64,000 nucleotides of DNA from Metridium senile. Taxonomy: Eukaryota > Cnidaria > Anthozoa > Actiniaria > Metridiidae. The stretch covers positions 10,425,741-10,489,740 of the forward strand of contig OX459110.1 in assembly GCA_949775045.1 (NCBI GenBank), written 5' to 3'. Under the pieces are notes generated by a model. It ran no database searches. It had not been told where the DNA came from and saw only the letters and a program-made list of their open reading frames with translations. Positions 1 through 9,996 of the stretch are shown one piece after another; positions within the stretch are counted from its first letter, which is position 1, and every line of letters starts with the position of its first letter. The translations under genes were made by a program, and so were the position numbers.

Positions 1-93
1 GCTATATTAGAACATCCAATACAACAAATTCATATTGATATATTATTTTCTATAAGCCATCATCGGTTAATAGAACCGTGTTTCAATGTTTGT

Positions 94-1356
94 TCACTGT
101 ACAAACGACACTGTTCGTTTCTGTTTGTGCCGCGGCGATAGTGAATTATCATTCCCAAATGCAGTGTTTGAATGCCCAGCAATTAGGTCAGGTGTATCAG
201 ATCTCGTAAGTCGAATCACTGGTGGCCCCTGCCTCGCCCCATTTAAACCTCTATCATCCTCATAGATCTTGTACGCTTTGAGTCTTATAGCTCCGTTAGT
301 ATTTAACGGCTCCGGGTCCGAGTTACTTGAGCATAAAACAGATAAGGTAAGACCTTCACAACAAGGGTTGATCTTATTGGAAATATACCTTCCAACACCT
401 TTGTCAAAGAGGATGAAAATACAAGGACTTATCGCACTGTTAGCATAAGCAACGAATCTAGACACGAAGTATAAGTTCGAAGGAGGCCCGCAGGCTTTGT
501 AAGGAGGGTAGAAAGCGTCGAGAAAGAAATATGTATGATACGGAAGCCAACAGAGGGCGAACGCTAACACGATGGCTATCAACATCTTGGGAACACGTTT
601 CTTTGCTTGGCAGCGATTTTTACGGCTCTGGGGAGTGCGCTGGTCGCCAGGAATTGCTTGGTGCCATAGCCGATATACAACAGCAACGTACAGGGAACAT
701 ATTGTGATCAGAGGTACAGCGTACAGGAGGATAAACGTGATTAAAGTGTATGTAGTAGCAGCGGCCATTATATCCAACGGTGCCCAGTCTTCGTAACATA
801 TATACTCGCCATAATCAAAGTGCACCTTGTTAGCGTAGAGAAGTGGTGACGCCACCATTAAAGATACCAGCCAACACGTGGTAATCACATACTTGACATT
901 ATCACGAGTTATATACTTCTTAAATGGGATAAAAATCGCGAAGTATCGTTCGATAGCGATCGCGACAAGAGTCAAAATCGAACAAAATGTCGAAACGTCT
1001 TGGCTTAGAACTAAGGTCTTGCAGAGGAAGTTCCCAGGGAATCCCCCGAAGGCCATAGCGTAGGAGTCTGTCACTTCTTCCTTGATCATATTAGGCATGT
1101 TTATTAATCCGATTAGAAGGTCTGAACAAGCCATGTTCGCTACGAGGCAGTTAGTTACTGTTTTGATGCGTTGCTTTTTGTTGACGATGAATATGATGAA
1201 TGTGTTGGCGAGAACTGAAACGATGAGGACGACGATACATGCAGACGTTTTGAGCCAACGGTCTGTAACTTTACCGACAACTACAGGATCGCACCACTCG
1301 GCGTAGCCATCATCACCATCATTAATGGTACCGTTACTTGTTGTAGTATTATTCAT
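94..1356 (-). CDS. Class A (rhodopsin-like) GPCR, type A, copy 1
   Basis: An intronless 420-residue seven-transmembrane receptor, probably at the plasma membrane. The start is supported by tandem in-frame TAA stops just upstream. The N terminus has N-glycosylation sequons (NNT, NGT). Approximate segments: TM1 36-58, TM2 70-92 with CSDLL (Asp79), TM3 109-135 ending in ERY (136-138), TM4 155-174, TM5 200-228, TM6 255-280 with CWLPY (269-273), TM7 294-317. Cys112 and Cys187 are placed for the usual TM3-ECL2 disulphide. TM7 reads NSAISPCIF (306-314) instead of NPxxY. Cys332-333 may be palmitoylated. The motifs resemble invertebrate neuropeptide-type receptors, but the ligand cannot be read from sequence. 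It is highly similar to the gene at 6701-7993, but lacks about ten tail residues (after CCEGLT) present there, an in-frame deletion. Confidence 0.93.
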   Translation of the reverse strand: MNNTTTSNGTINDGDDGYAEWCDPVVVGKVTDRWLKTSACIVVLIVSVLANTFIIFIVNKKQRIKTVTNCLVANMACSDLLIGLINMPNMIKEEVTDSYAMAFGGFPGNFLCKTLVLSQDVSTFCSILTLVAIAIERYFAIFIPFKKYITRDNVKYVITTCWLVSLMVASPLLYANKVHFDYGEYICYEDWAPLDIMAAATTYTLITFILLYAVPLITICSLYVAVVYRLWHQAIPGDQRTPQSRKNRCQAKKRVPKMLIAIVLAFALCWLPYHTYFFLDAFYPPYKACGPPSNLYFVSRFVAYANSAISPCIFILFDKGVGRYISNKINPCCEGLTLSVLCSSNSDPEPLNTNGAIRLKAYKIYEDDRGLNGARQGPPVIRLTRSDTPDLIAGHSNTAFGNDNSLSPRHKQKRTVSFVQ

Positions 1357-1449
1357 GATAGGGGTGACTTATTAGAACCTGAAAACAAGAAAACCTAATT
1401 ATTACTTATTGATTTGAACTACACGTCTTTAGGTTAAATAGACCAACAT

Positions 1450-1740
1450 TTAGATGAAGTAATCGCTGATGATGATGGTGATGATGATTAATAAACTGAA
1501 AATAAACTGAAATTGCATGATGTTGGTGGTTGTGATGATGATGGTGATGAGGATGGTGATGAGGATAATAATAGTGGTGGTGGTGGTGATGGTGATGATG
1601 ATGGTGGTACCGGTAGTGGTGGAGGTGATGATAGTGGTGATGGTGATGATAGTGGTGGTAGTAATGGTGGTGATGATAGTGGTGGTGGTATAGTGGTGAT
1701 GATGATATCGATGATGATACTATATGTATGATGGTGTTGA
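1450..1740. repeat. GAT/GGT-rich minisatellite
   Basis: An imperfect mix of GATGAT, GGTGGT and GATGGT triplets just upstream of the minus-strand receptor. Both strands give spurious open frames (poly Asp/Gly or Ser/Pro) that are repeat translations, not genes. The homologous tract in the right copy of the block is at 8110-8355 and differs in length. Confidence 0.9.
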
Positions 1741-1888
1741 TAGAGTGAAGTCATTTAACCCGTGAAATAGATATTAGACTAATAATACGCCTTCGTAGTC
1801 TCTAATTCCATTGTTTTCTTTTGTGTCTATTTGACTATTACACCTTGACTATTTAATTTTGTTTCACGGGTTAAATGTCTTCACTCTA
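1741..1888. mobile_element. TA-flanked MITE, 'TAGAGTG...AACCCGTGAAA' family
   Basis: Inverted ends start TAGAGTGAAG and close CTTCACTCTA. The inner part of each arm carries AACCCGTGAAA or its complement TTTCACGGGTT. The length is 148 bp including TA at both ends and there is no coding capacity. The same family occurs at 8356-8922 (interrupted by another MITE) and at 44781-44927. TA at both ends is the hallmark of Tc1/mariner-type insertion; the assignment to that superfamily is inference. Confidence 0.85.
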
Positions 1889-2065
1889 ATGGCGATCATT
1901 ATTATGAAGTACTTGACAACGTTAGTAATAACAATCATGTTAATCATAATAAAATACCAATAATAACAACCACGATAAAATAGAAAACAAATACCAACTA
2001 TTTCAAATCGACGCACAGATAAACAATTTGTATATATAGTGTACTATATTGACACATAAATGGAA

Positions 2066-2211
2066 ACTAGCGAGTAAACTAGTGTAGGCTGCGTCGGTGT
2101 TTGATATAAACGATAGGTAATATAATGAAATTTGTAACACCGTAAAAAAGGTTAACTTGACTTTACTGGCGTTTCGAGCTTTACGGCCCTTCGTCGGAGT
2201 AATTGGCACAT
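2066..2211 (-). repeat. Dispersed 95-bp-family repeat with hairpin head
   Basis: Read on the minus strand it begins with the hairpin head (CGACGAAGGG ... GAAACGCCAG, slightly changed here), then TTTTACGGTGTTAC, TATCGTTTATATC, CACCGACGCAGCC and ends at CTAGTTTACTCGCTAG. The same order occurs at 9091-9236, 9858-9996, 12864-13575 (array) and 28424-28650. No coding capacity. Confidence 0.85.
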
Positions 2212-2385
2212 ATATGATATATTGACTCAAAGACCAGCTACGCGTGATACCTCTGTTTGAGTCTCTATACAGTCATTGTATACAGCGTAAACATATATCA
2301 CAAATTAGCATTTATATTGCTTATTATATATATTGTACTATGTATAATTATACTCAACAAAGAGTAGGCCGAAGATTAGAAATTG

Positions 2386-2690
2386 TGAGAAATAGAATTA
2401 CGAGAAGACCATGCAGTTGTCATTTTTGTAATTTGTATATTTCGGTCTTTCTCCAAAGACCATCAACTGCAAATGAATAAATTAAACTAAGACATTCTGA
2501 ATTAAGATAAATTCATTAAACTCAAGGGAATTGACTGTCCTTGTTTATTCAGGCTTGAGTTTAATGAATTAATCTTAATTCAGAATGTCTTAGTTTAATT
2601 TATTCATTTGCAGTTGATGGTCTTTGGATAAAGACCGAAATATACAAATTACAAAAATGACAACTGGTCTTCTCGTAATTCTATTTCTCA
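2386..2690. repeat. 305-bp near-perfect palindrome (foldback insertion)
   Basis: Arms 2386-2526 and 2554-2690 are reverse complements with only a few mismatches and one 4-nt difference (extra ATGC on the left); the loop is about 27 nt. The right copy of the block lacks it: its sequence runs directly through 'gaaattgtgtttcaatg' (about 9412). Here 'ttagaaattgtg' stands before the palindrome and 'ttagaaagtgtg' about 44 nt after it, which looks like a 12-13 bp target duplication with one mismatch, giving an insertion of about 350 bp. No coding frame. A very recent foldback element or an inverted duplication of captured sequence would both fit. Confidence 0.9.
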
Positions 2691-3062
2691 TCAAACTATA
2701 TGCCCAAAAGAATTATATATATTAGAAAGTGTGTTTCAATGCCCGCAGTGCGATAAACGAGCATTGTGCTTGGATGTAAATGTTTCAAAAAAATATAAAA
2801 CACAATTAAACGTAAACTATGTTTTATTTCAAGTGGTTCTAAACCTTCATAAAAACCCTTTCAACGCACTAAGTCAAACTTTTAAAACTCTTTTAAGGAA
2901 CTAGTTTCGTCTCTTATTAGACCTAATCAAACCTAGAGTTCGTAAGTTACAAGTTGCGTACGAGGATTTTTAAAAATGTTAATGCTTGCTTGCGCGCACT
3001 CTAGATAATATACATAGCTCGTGCACGTAAGGTACTAAGACGTTCGCGCACTTTCTAGACAA

Positions 3063-3212
3063 TAGAGTCGTTTTCTTTTGAGTGGGAAACTTGAGTATGA
3101 CGCGATACCGCTACGATACGGCAGAAATTTCGAAGGTTTTTATCAAAACTACGATACGGATACGGTTACGATACTGCGCGGTAAGTTTCCCAATCATATG
3201 AAAACGACACTA
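3063..3212. mobile_element. TA-flanked MITE, 'GAGTCGTTTTC...GAAAACGACAC'
   Basis: Element 3065-3210 lies between TA dinucleotides. The ends (GAGTCGTTTTC / GAAAACGACAC, followed inward by GTGGGAAAC / GTTTCCCAA) form the TIRs, and the middle holds repeated ACGATACGG motifs. The other copy of the block has an uninterrupted TA at the equivalent place ('gacaatattgtaaa', about 9750), so the empty site is visible. A related copy sits at 11303-11456. Confidence 0.9.
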
Positions 3213-3284
3213 TTGTAATTAAAGACATAAAGGTACTATGATTAAACCGGTGAGATGAGAAAGAACTGGATGGAATAGCATCGA

Positions 3285-3355
3285 TGAATGGAAACTAGCG
3301 AGTAAACTAGTATAGGCTGCGTCGGTGTTTGATATAAATGATAGGTAATAAATAT
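3285..3355 (-). repeat. Fragment of the 95-bp-family repeat
   Basis: Contains CTAGCGAGTAAACTAG, GGCTGCGTCGGTG and GATATAAATGATAGG, the tail half of the dispersed repeat. It ends abruptly at 'taataaatattacctatcat', a short inverted continuation. No hairpin head. Confidence 0.8.
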
Positions 3356-6300
3356 TACCTATCATAGTATAAGATGAGATGAGTTGGGAGGAAACCCAAA
3401 AAACTAAATTCAGATGGAAAGGGTGAGATGAGAGGTAATGGACTGGCATAAAAAGATTCTGTGTAGTTGCTGCATCCGGGAGAATCATGGGAGAACTGAG
3501 TTTATCAGTTGAATAAAGTTCGATTGAATGATTGTTTGGTTGATTTGACAATCAGCTACATTCAATACCTAATTAATAAAACGTAAAACTTCCTGATATT
3601 TAAAATAATATCTTTATTTGTTATATATAGAGCAAAGCAAAAAAGTATGTCTATTTTAAATTGTTTGCATTCTTCTAAGTTTGAACGGGGAAAGCTTTCT
3701 GGTTTAATAAGGCGTGCGAAAAATGCATGTGAATAACAGGAGCAAGCAAAGAACTATATAAGATCTTGTGGTTGATGACATGCGAAGAAGTGTTAAGATG
3801 TGATGTTTTCATGTGAACGAATTAACAATATACTTACATGATAATATTTTGCTACAGTCTGGTATAGTCATATTTTTATTAAGATTTTCTTAAATTGTCT
3901 TGTTTCTACTATACTGACCTTTTAACAATTTATTGCTTTGGGAAAATCCGCTGACCGGAAATACATACTTCCAATATGGGTGACGTATATTTCCACTCGT
4001 TCTTGCTTTTAAAGAAGCTATTTCTCAATAAATGCGGACTACTGAACACCACCACGAAAGGTTGGAGTTTACTGAACACATATAAAGGAGTTTTGAAATT
4101 GTAATAGCTCATCTAAATTATAGCAGAAATATTAATATCTGATTAAAATTAGTACATGCTGAGTAAAGCCGATCTCACTTCGATTAAACTCTTAATATAG
4201 ACGTGAACTACCTAAATAATGAAGACAGCCAGATTAATTTAGGTGATAATTTCTTTTTTATGATAATATGAAAGGCTTTGTTGACGATTAGACCTGGCTC
4301 TGAATAATACTGTTAATATATTAAGACATCATATAATGTCCGTGTGCTTTATACACCTGCTTGTTTTAGTTCTCTTTTCTATAAGAATTTTATTAATCTG
4401 ACCATTAATGTCTTTTTCAAATTTTGGACTTTTTTGAGATAACTGTGTCTTATTTTTCGTTTGGAATTTTCAAAAAATTGTAAACGTTTGAAAGTAAGTA
4501 TGTTTGTTACTTGACTGTAAAAAAATATTCAATATCCCAATTAATTTATTGCTTTAAGACAGAGTTAAAGATGTTATTTAATAGTTATGTGTCAATGTTG
4601 CTGTTATCTTGTTGATCATGGGAGATATTCACTCACAAAATACCCTGTAATGAGGTGTGATTGAAAAAGTGAAAAAATCAACTTCTAAGTTCTCGGTGTT
4701 GCCGTGACAACCACCCTTACGCAATGTCTCGCAATGTACATGGTAGAAAAACACATAGTCCCTTTGATAAGCAGCAGATATATCATTTTTTTAGGTTGTT
4801 TTTATAGTTTTATGAGAGCTCAAAGTCGGTTGAAAATTCCATGTTTTTGCTGAAAATCGCCCAAAAACGAGGGGGGGTGGTAACTCCGCTATTATGCAAT
4901 CGTTTGCTCCCAAATTTGCACCATATACTATATACTCACTAACCCCTATATATGTATCAAATATGAGCTAATTCCGTGATTTGAGGTTTATCACCTCCTG
5001 CCCGGTTCTTACATGCATGGACACTCTCTTAACTTTACCGACGTTTCGAGCTTTAGCCCTTCGTCGGAGTAAAAGAGTTAGCCGGACCTGCAATGCCATG
5101 AATCAACATCATTATCAAGGTTAACATTTTTAAAAACGAATGAATGGATGAATGATTAAATAGAATGAATGGATGGATAGATCGATGAAAGAACTATTGC
5201 CTAATGATGGTGTTGCCTACTTACGATTCTGACGCTACTCCTTTATTGGAGTTTTATTTGATTAAGGTTTAAACTACGATGGGATTAACACATATAAAAT
5301 GGAAATCTTCAAATTAAAAGTTTTTATTGTTATTATTAGCATATTTTTCATTACAGTGAAGCTTAGATACGAGACAATTTTAGTACCGAGAGTTTAATAT
5401 TTAATAAAACAATGATTTTAACTCGAAATTGATTGCTGTAGATTCGAAAATGAGAAAGCAGCAAGCTTTTTTCAGCAAAACATTGAAACGATCTCGTTTT
5501 GAGATAAGGATGATTTATTGAAAAACGAAACGTTCTTAGAAATGCCATCAGTCAACAAATCCAAATGAGCTATATTCTTTGATGTTAGTGATAATACATT
5601 GCGTTTTCTTTTCCCATTTACTTCAACCAAACTTTCCTTAAAATCTTCTTGAACTATCACAAGTGGATTGTCCTCATTTAACATCAAAACAATTTTCCAT
5701 TGCTAACTTGTGTGTGAACAAATGTATGAATTCAGAAAGTATGTTTTTTCTAGATTTGCGATACAAGTTTGCAACGAATGAATTCATGCTTCAATTTTTT
5801 AATTGAAATTTCACCAAATATCTGCTGGTTGATTTAGTGTTAGACTTTGTGTACATAATACATGACAATAGGCTATTGAATATTGATATGTATCAGTATA
5901 CATTTAATTCAATAAAGTTTGACCGAGTGAATGGCGAACGGCGATTGCACGACCGAAAGGAATTGTGGTTACCATCCAACATATCCTAGTGTTTTTCTGG
6001 ATTGCTAAGCACAATTTCATCAATTTGTAAGCTCTTCTGTAATATATGGGGCTGGCATTGTACAATAAATTCGTTTTCTGCCACAAAAGATACATACATT
6101 GTCAAAATCAAAGACCAACAGTTCACTTCGGCCGTGCAACCACTGTTCACCATTCTCTCCGTTGAACTCTTTTTGAAATAGCAGTATAGCAGTAGTTACC
6201 ATAATTGATGGGTTACTGTTCAAATATGCTATATAAGATATAAGATATATATGATCTAACAAGCCTGCTAGCAGATGTCCCAAGACCAGTTGCTTAAACG

Positions 6301-6620
6301 TTATGTCTAATAATTTGAGCGGAAGCACTATATAACGGACGTGCATGCACGAGCAGGCCTACTATGGTCCTTGCTCTTTAATGTGCCTATGTTATTGTAC
6401 ATAGCTAATAAAGCACCCACTTTAAATCCACATATCTTTCAATGCATTGATCTACTTAAATCCTCATTAAAGTGCATATATTAAATGTCGTAAATTAATA
6501 GTTTTTTTAAGGACTATGAAGTTTATATATATAGGGGCTGTAATTAAATTTAGACCAGAATATTTTGGGTTTGTTCTGGTTAAATTTATGTCCCTCAGGA
6601 TACTGATTTGCTTTAGTAAC
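3356..6620. other. Gene-free spacer between duplicated blocks
   Basis: No convincing gene. A hairpin head of the 95-bp family stands alone at about 5033-5074 (minus strand). ATGA-type microsatellite lies around 5135-5190. A minus-strand 71-codon frame at 5472-5687 has ordinary-looking composition with charged stretches but no recognisable motif and no homologous neighbour, so it is not called as a gene. Short frames at 5904-6346 show no features. Confidence 0.6.
5033..5074 (-). repeat. Solitary hairpin head of the 95-bp family
   Basis: On the minus strand it reads CTCCGACGAAGGGC, TAAA, GCTCGAAACGTC. GACG pairs with CGTC and GGGC with GCTC around a TAAA loop. It is separated from the rest of the repeat, showing that the hairpin can occur alone. 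Confidence 0.7.
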
Positions 6621-6700
6621 ACCCAATACAACAAATTCATATTGATATATTATTTTCTATAAGCCATCATCGGTTAATAGAACCGTGTTTAAATGTTTGT

Positions 6701-7993
6701 TCACTGTGCAAACGATACTGTTCGTTTCTGTTTGTGCCGCGGCGATAGTGAATTTTCATTCCCAAATGCAGTGTTTGAATGCCCAGCAATTAGGTCAGGT
6801 GTATCAGATCTCGTAAGTCGAATCTCTGGTGGCTCCAGCCTCGTCCCGTTTAAACCTCTATCATCCTCATAGATCTTGTACGCTTTGAGTCTTATAGCTC
6901 CGTTAGTATTTGATGGCTCCGGGTCCGAGTTACTTGAGTATAAAACAGATCTCTTACCATGCAATGGTCTTGCGTTAGCCTTGGTAAGACCTTCACAACA
7001 AGGGTTGATCTTATTGGAAATATACCTTCCAACACCTTTGTCAAAAAGGATAAAAATACAAGGACTTATCGCACTGTTAGCATAAGCAACGAATCTAGAC
7101 ACGAAGTATAAGTTCGAAGGAGGCCCGCAGGCTTTGTAAGGAGGGTAGAAAGCGTCGAGAAAGAAATATGTATGATACGGAAGCCAACAGAGGGCGAACG
7201 CTAACACGATGGCTATCAACATCTTGAGAACACGTTTCTTTGCTTGGCAGCGATTTTTACGGCTCTGGGGAGTGCGCTGGTCGCCAGGAATTGCTTGGTG
7301 CCATAGCCGATATACAACAGCAACGTACAGGGAACATATTGTGATCAGAGGTACAGCGTACAGGAGGATAAACGTGATTAAAGTGTATGTAGTAGCAGCG
7401 GCCATTACATCCAACGGTGCCCAATCTTCGTAACATATATACTCGCCATAATCAAAGTGCACCTTGTTAGCGTAGAGAAGTGGTGACGCCACCATTAAAG
7501 ATACCACCCAACACGTGGTAATCACATACTTGACATTAACACGAGTTATATACTTCTTAAATGGGATAAAAATCGCGAAGTAACGTTCGATAGCGATCGC
7601 GACAAGAGTCAAAATCGAACAAAATGTCGAAACGTCTTGGCTTAGAACTAAGGTCTTGCAGAGGAAGTTTCCAGGGAATCCCCCGAAGGGCATAGCGTAG
7701 GAGTCTGTCACTTCTTCCTTGATCATATTAGGCATGTTTATTAATCCGATTAGAAGGTCTGAACAAGCCATGTTCGCTACGAGGCAGTTAGTTACTGTTT
7801 TGATGCGTTGCTTTTTGTTGACGATGAATATGATGAATGTGTTGGCGAGAACTGAAACGATGAAGACGACGATACATGCAGACGTTTTGAGCCAGCGGTC
7901 TGTAACTGTACCGACAACTACAGGATCGCACCACTCGGCGTAGCCATCATCAACATCATTGATGGTACCGTTGCTTGTTGTAGTATTATTCAT
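6701..7993 (-). CDS. Class A (rhodopsin-like) GPCR, type A, copy 2
   Basis: A 430-residue intronless receptor, highly similar to 94-1356. It has the same TM layout, ERY at the end of TM3, CWLPY in TM6, NSAISPCIF in TM7 and the CC pair after TM7. Two in-frame TAA codons lie upstream of the start, as in copy 1. Differences are mostly conservative single residues (for example D14/V, L44/F, I196/V, P256/L when listed as copy 1/copy 2), plus a tail insertion, KANARPLHGKR, replacing the LSV junction of copy 1. The basic insert lies just after the putative palmitoylation site, where such receptors contact G proteins and arrestins. Both copies are intact and show no stop or frameshift, so both are probably functional. 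The ligand is unknown. Confidence 0.93.
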   Translation of the reverse strand: MNNTTTSNGTINDVDDGYAEWCDPVVVGTVTDRWLKTSACIVVFIVSVLANTFIIFIVNKKQRIKTVTNCLVANMACSDLLIGLINMPNMIKEEVTDSYAMPFGGFPGNFLCKTLVLSQDVSTFCSILTLVAIAIERYFAIFIPFKKYITRVNVKYVITTCWVVSLMVASPLLYANKVHFDYGEYICYEDWAPLDVMAAATTYTLITFILLYAVPLITICSLYVAVVYRLWHQAIPGDQRTPQSRKNRCQAKKRVLKMLIAIVLAFALCWLPYHTYFFLDAFYPPYKACGPPSNLYFVSRFVAYANSAISPCIFILFDKGVGRYISNKINPCCEGLTKANARPLHGKRSVLYSSNSDPEPSNTNGAIRLKAYKIYEDDRGLNGTRLEPPEIRLTRSDTPDLIAGHSNTAFGNENSLSPRHKQKRTVSFAQ

Positions 7994-8109
7994 GATAGGG
8001 GTGACTTATTAGAACCTGAAAACAAGAAAACATAATTATTACTTATTGATTTGAACTACACGTCTTTAGATTAAATAGACCAACATTTAGATGAAGTAAT
8101 ATCGCTGAA

Positions 8110-8355
8110 GATGATCATATTGATTTAAAATGATGATGATGGTGATGATGATTAATAAACTGAAAATAAACTGAAATTGCATGATGTTGGCGGTTGTGAT
8201 GGTGATGGTGATGAGGATGGTGATGAGGATAATAATAGTGGTGGAGGTGATGATGGTGGTGGTGATGATGATGGTGGTAGTGGTGGAGGTGATGATAGTG
8301 GTGGTGGTAGTGGTGATGATGATATCGATGATGATACTATGTATGATGGTGTTGA
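8110..8355. repeat. GAT/GGT-rich minisatellite
   Basis: Homolog of 1450-1740 with a different number of GATGAT and GGTGGT units. The length change relative to the left copy indicates slippage after duplication. Confidence 0.9.
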
Positions 8356-8922
8356 CAGAGTGAAGTGATTTAACCCGTGAAATAGATATTAGACTAATAC
8401 ACTTTAGCAGTCTCTAATTCCATTGTTTTCTTTTTGTGTCTATTTGTCTATTACACCTTGACTATTTAATTTTGTTTCACGGGTTAAAGCGGCGTTTACA
8501 CGAGCAATTTTTCCTTGACAGGTTTCCTTGCTCGTGTAGATGATGAACAAGTTTTCCTTGACAAGTTTAGGTTAATTGTGCCCGCAATGCCTTGCAATCA
8601 GCGGAGTACTAACATAATATTGGTTTCAGCCCCTTTGTCGAGTAAAAAACAAACTGGCGTTTATTTTTACTGATCGTGCGAAAATACTGGGAACTAATCT
8701 CATTAATATTCTTTGCCACATTTTCCTTGTTGTCCGTCTACCCGAGCAAATTTCATCCTTGACAATTTTTCCTTGTCAAGGAAAAGCCAACATGCTAGCT
8801 TTTCCTTGTCAAGGAAAAATTGTTCATTTTACTCCATCTACACGAGCAATTTTTCCTTGTCAAGGAAAACTTGTCAAGGAAAAATTGCTCGTGTAAACGC
8901 CGCTTAAATGTATTCACTCTAA
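8356..8922. mobile_element. TA-type MITE interrupted by a second MITE
   Basis: Homolog of 1741-1888: left end CAGAGTGAAG (the initial TA has become CA), right end TTCACTCTA at 8914-8922. It is split in its right arm by a 416-bp insertion (8489-8904). Removing the insertion and one copy of TTAAA restores a 146-bp element colinear with the other block. Confidence 0.88.
8489..8904. mobile_element. 416-bp MITE, GCGGCGTTTACACG ends, nested insertion
   Basis: TIRs of about 32 bp start GCGGCGTTTACACG and end CGTGTAAACGCCGC. TTAAA flanks both sides (8484-8488 and 8905-8909), and the other block shows a single TTAAA at the empty site (about 1872). The target duplication is therefore TTAA or TTAAA. 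The interior is built of repeated small palindromes around CCTTGTCAAGG. Non-coding. TTAA targeting recalls piggyBac, but the TIRs do not start with the usual C-run, so the superfamily is open. Confidence 0.9.
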
Positions 8923-9090
8923 TGACGATCATCATTATGAAGTACTTGACAACGTTAGTAATAACAATCATGTTAATCATAATAAAATACCAATAATAAC
9001 AACCACGATAAAATAGAAAACAAATACCAACTATTTCAAATCGACGCACAGATAAACAATTTGTATATATAGTGTACTATATTGACACAT

Positions 9091-9236
9091 AAATGGAAAC
9101 TAGCGAGAAATCTAGTATAGGCTGCGTCGGTGTTTGATATAAACGATAGGTAATACAATGAAATTTGTAACACCGTAAAAAAATGAACTTGACTTTACAG
9201 GCGTTTTGAGCTTTACGGCCCTTCGTCGGAGTAATT
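9091..9236 (-). repeat. Dispersed 95-bp-family repeat with hairpin head
   Basis: Homolog of 2066-2211 within the duplicated block. Minus strand order: degenerate hairpin head, TTTTTACGGTGTTAC, TATCGTTTATATC, CACCGACGCAGCC, CTCGCTAG. Confidence 0.85.
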
Positions 9237-9857
9237 GGCACATATATGATATATTGACACAAAGGCCAGCTACGCGTGATACCTCTGTTTGAGTCTCTAT
9301 ACAATCATTGTATACAGCGTAAACATATATCACAAATTAGCATTTATATTGCTTATTATATATATTGTACTATGTATAATTATACTCAACAAAGAGTAGG
9401 CCGAAGATTAGAAATTGTGTTTCAATGCCTGCAGTACAATAAAAGAGCATTGTGCTTGGATATAAATGTTTCAAAAAAATATATAACACAATTAAACGTA
9501 CTATGTTTCATTTCAAGTGCATGGTTCTAAACCTTCATAAAAACTCTTTCAATGCACTAAGTCAAACTTTTAAAACTCTTTTAAGGAACTAGTTTCGTCT
9601 CTTATTAGACCTTATCAAACCTAGAGTTCGTAATTTACAGTAGTTGCGTACGAGGATTTTTTTAAATGTTAATGCTTGCTTGCGCGCACTCTAGATAATA
9701 TACATAGCTCGTGCACGTAAGGTACTTAGACGCTCACGCACTTTATAGACAATATTGTAAATAAAGACATAAATGTACTATGATTAAACAAGAAAAGACG
9801 CATTGTTATGATATTTTAAGGGTGATTTTCTCTTTCATCACGCTATTAAAATATTAC

Positions 9858-9996
9858 TTCGACGAAGGGCTAAAGCTCGAAACGTCAGTAAAGTTAAGTC
9901 AACATTTTTTACGGTGTTACAAATTTCATTCTATTACCTATCGTTTATATCAAACACCGACGCAGCCTATACTAGTTTACTCGCTAGTTTCCATTT
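9858..9996 (+). repeat. Dispersed 95-bp-family repeat, full unit
   Basis: A clean plus-strand copy: CGACGAAGGGCTAAAG, CTCGAAACGTCAG, TTTTTTACGGTGTTAC, TATCGTTTATATC, CACCGACGCAGCC, CTAGTTTACTCGCTAG. It lies just outside the right duplicated block and opposite in orientation to the copy at 9091-9236. Confidence 0.88.

Larger units (their letters stand above)
13..3248. repeat. Duplicated block A, left copy
   Basis: This block matches about 6622-9790 in the same orientation: receptor gene, GAT-rich minisatellite, TA-flanked MITE, dispersed 95-bp-family repeat and following AT-rich sequence all occur in the same order. Homology begins near 'caatacaacaaattc' (position 17 here, 6625 there) and fades after 'actatgattaaac' (about 3247 and 9790). 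Copy-specific differences are a palindrome (2386-2690) and a TA-MITE (3065-3210) found only here, and a MITE (8489-8904) found only in the right copy. The true left edge may lie outside the window. The block boundaries were judged by eye. Confidence 0.85.
6622..9790. repeat. Duplicated block A, right copy
   Basis: Partner of about 13-3248. Direct orientation and about 6.6 kb offset point to a tandem duplication with a roughly 3.4-kb spacer. It contains the second type A receptor, the minisatellite, an interrupted MITE and the 95-bp-family repeat. Confidence 0.85.

Noticed and set aside
5472..5687. A 71-codon minus-strand gene
   Set aside because: Composition looks protein-like, but no motif, no start context support and no continuation; could be a chance frame.
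9858..9900. The 95-bp family head as an active monomeric hammerhead ribozyme
   Set aside because: Core has C in place of U4 and there is no stem III loop between GAAAC and GTC; kept only as a structural similarity.
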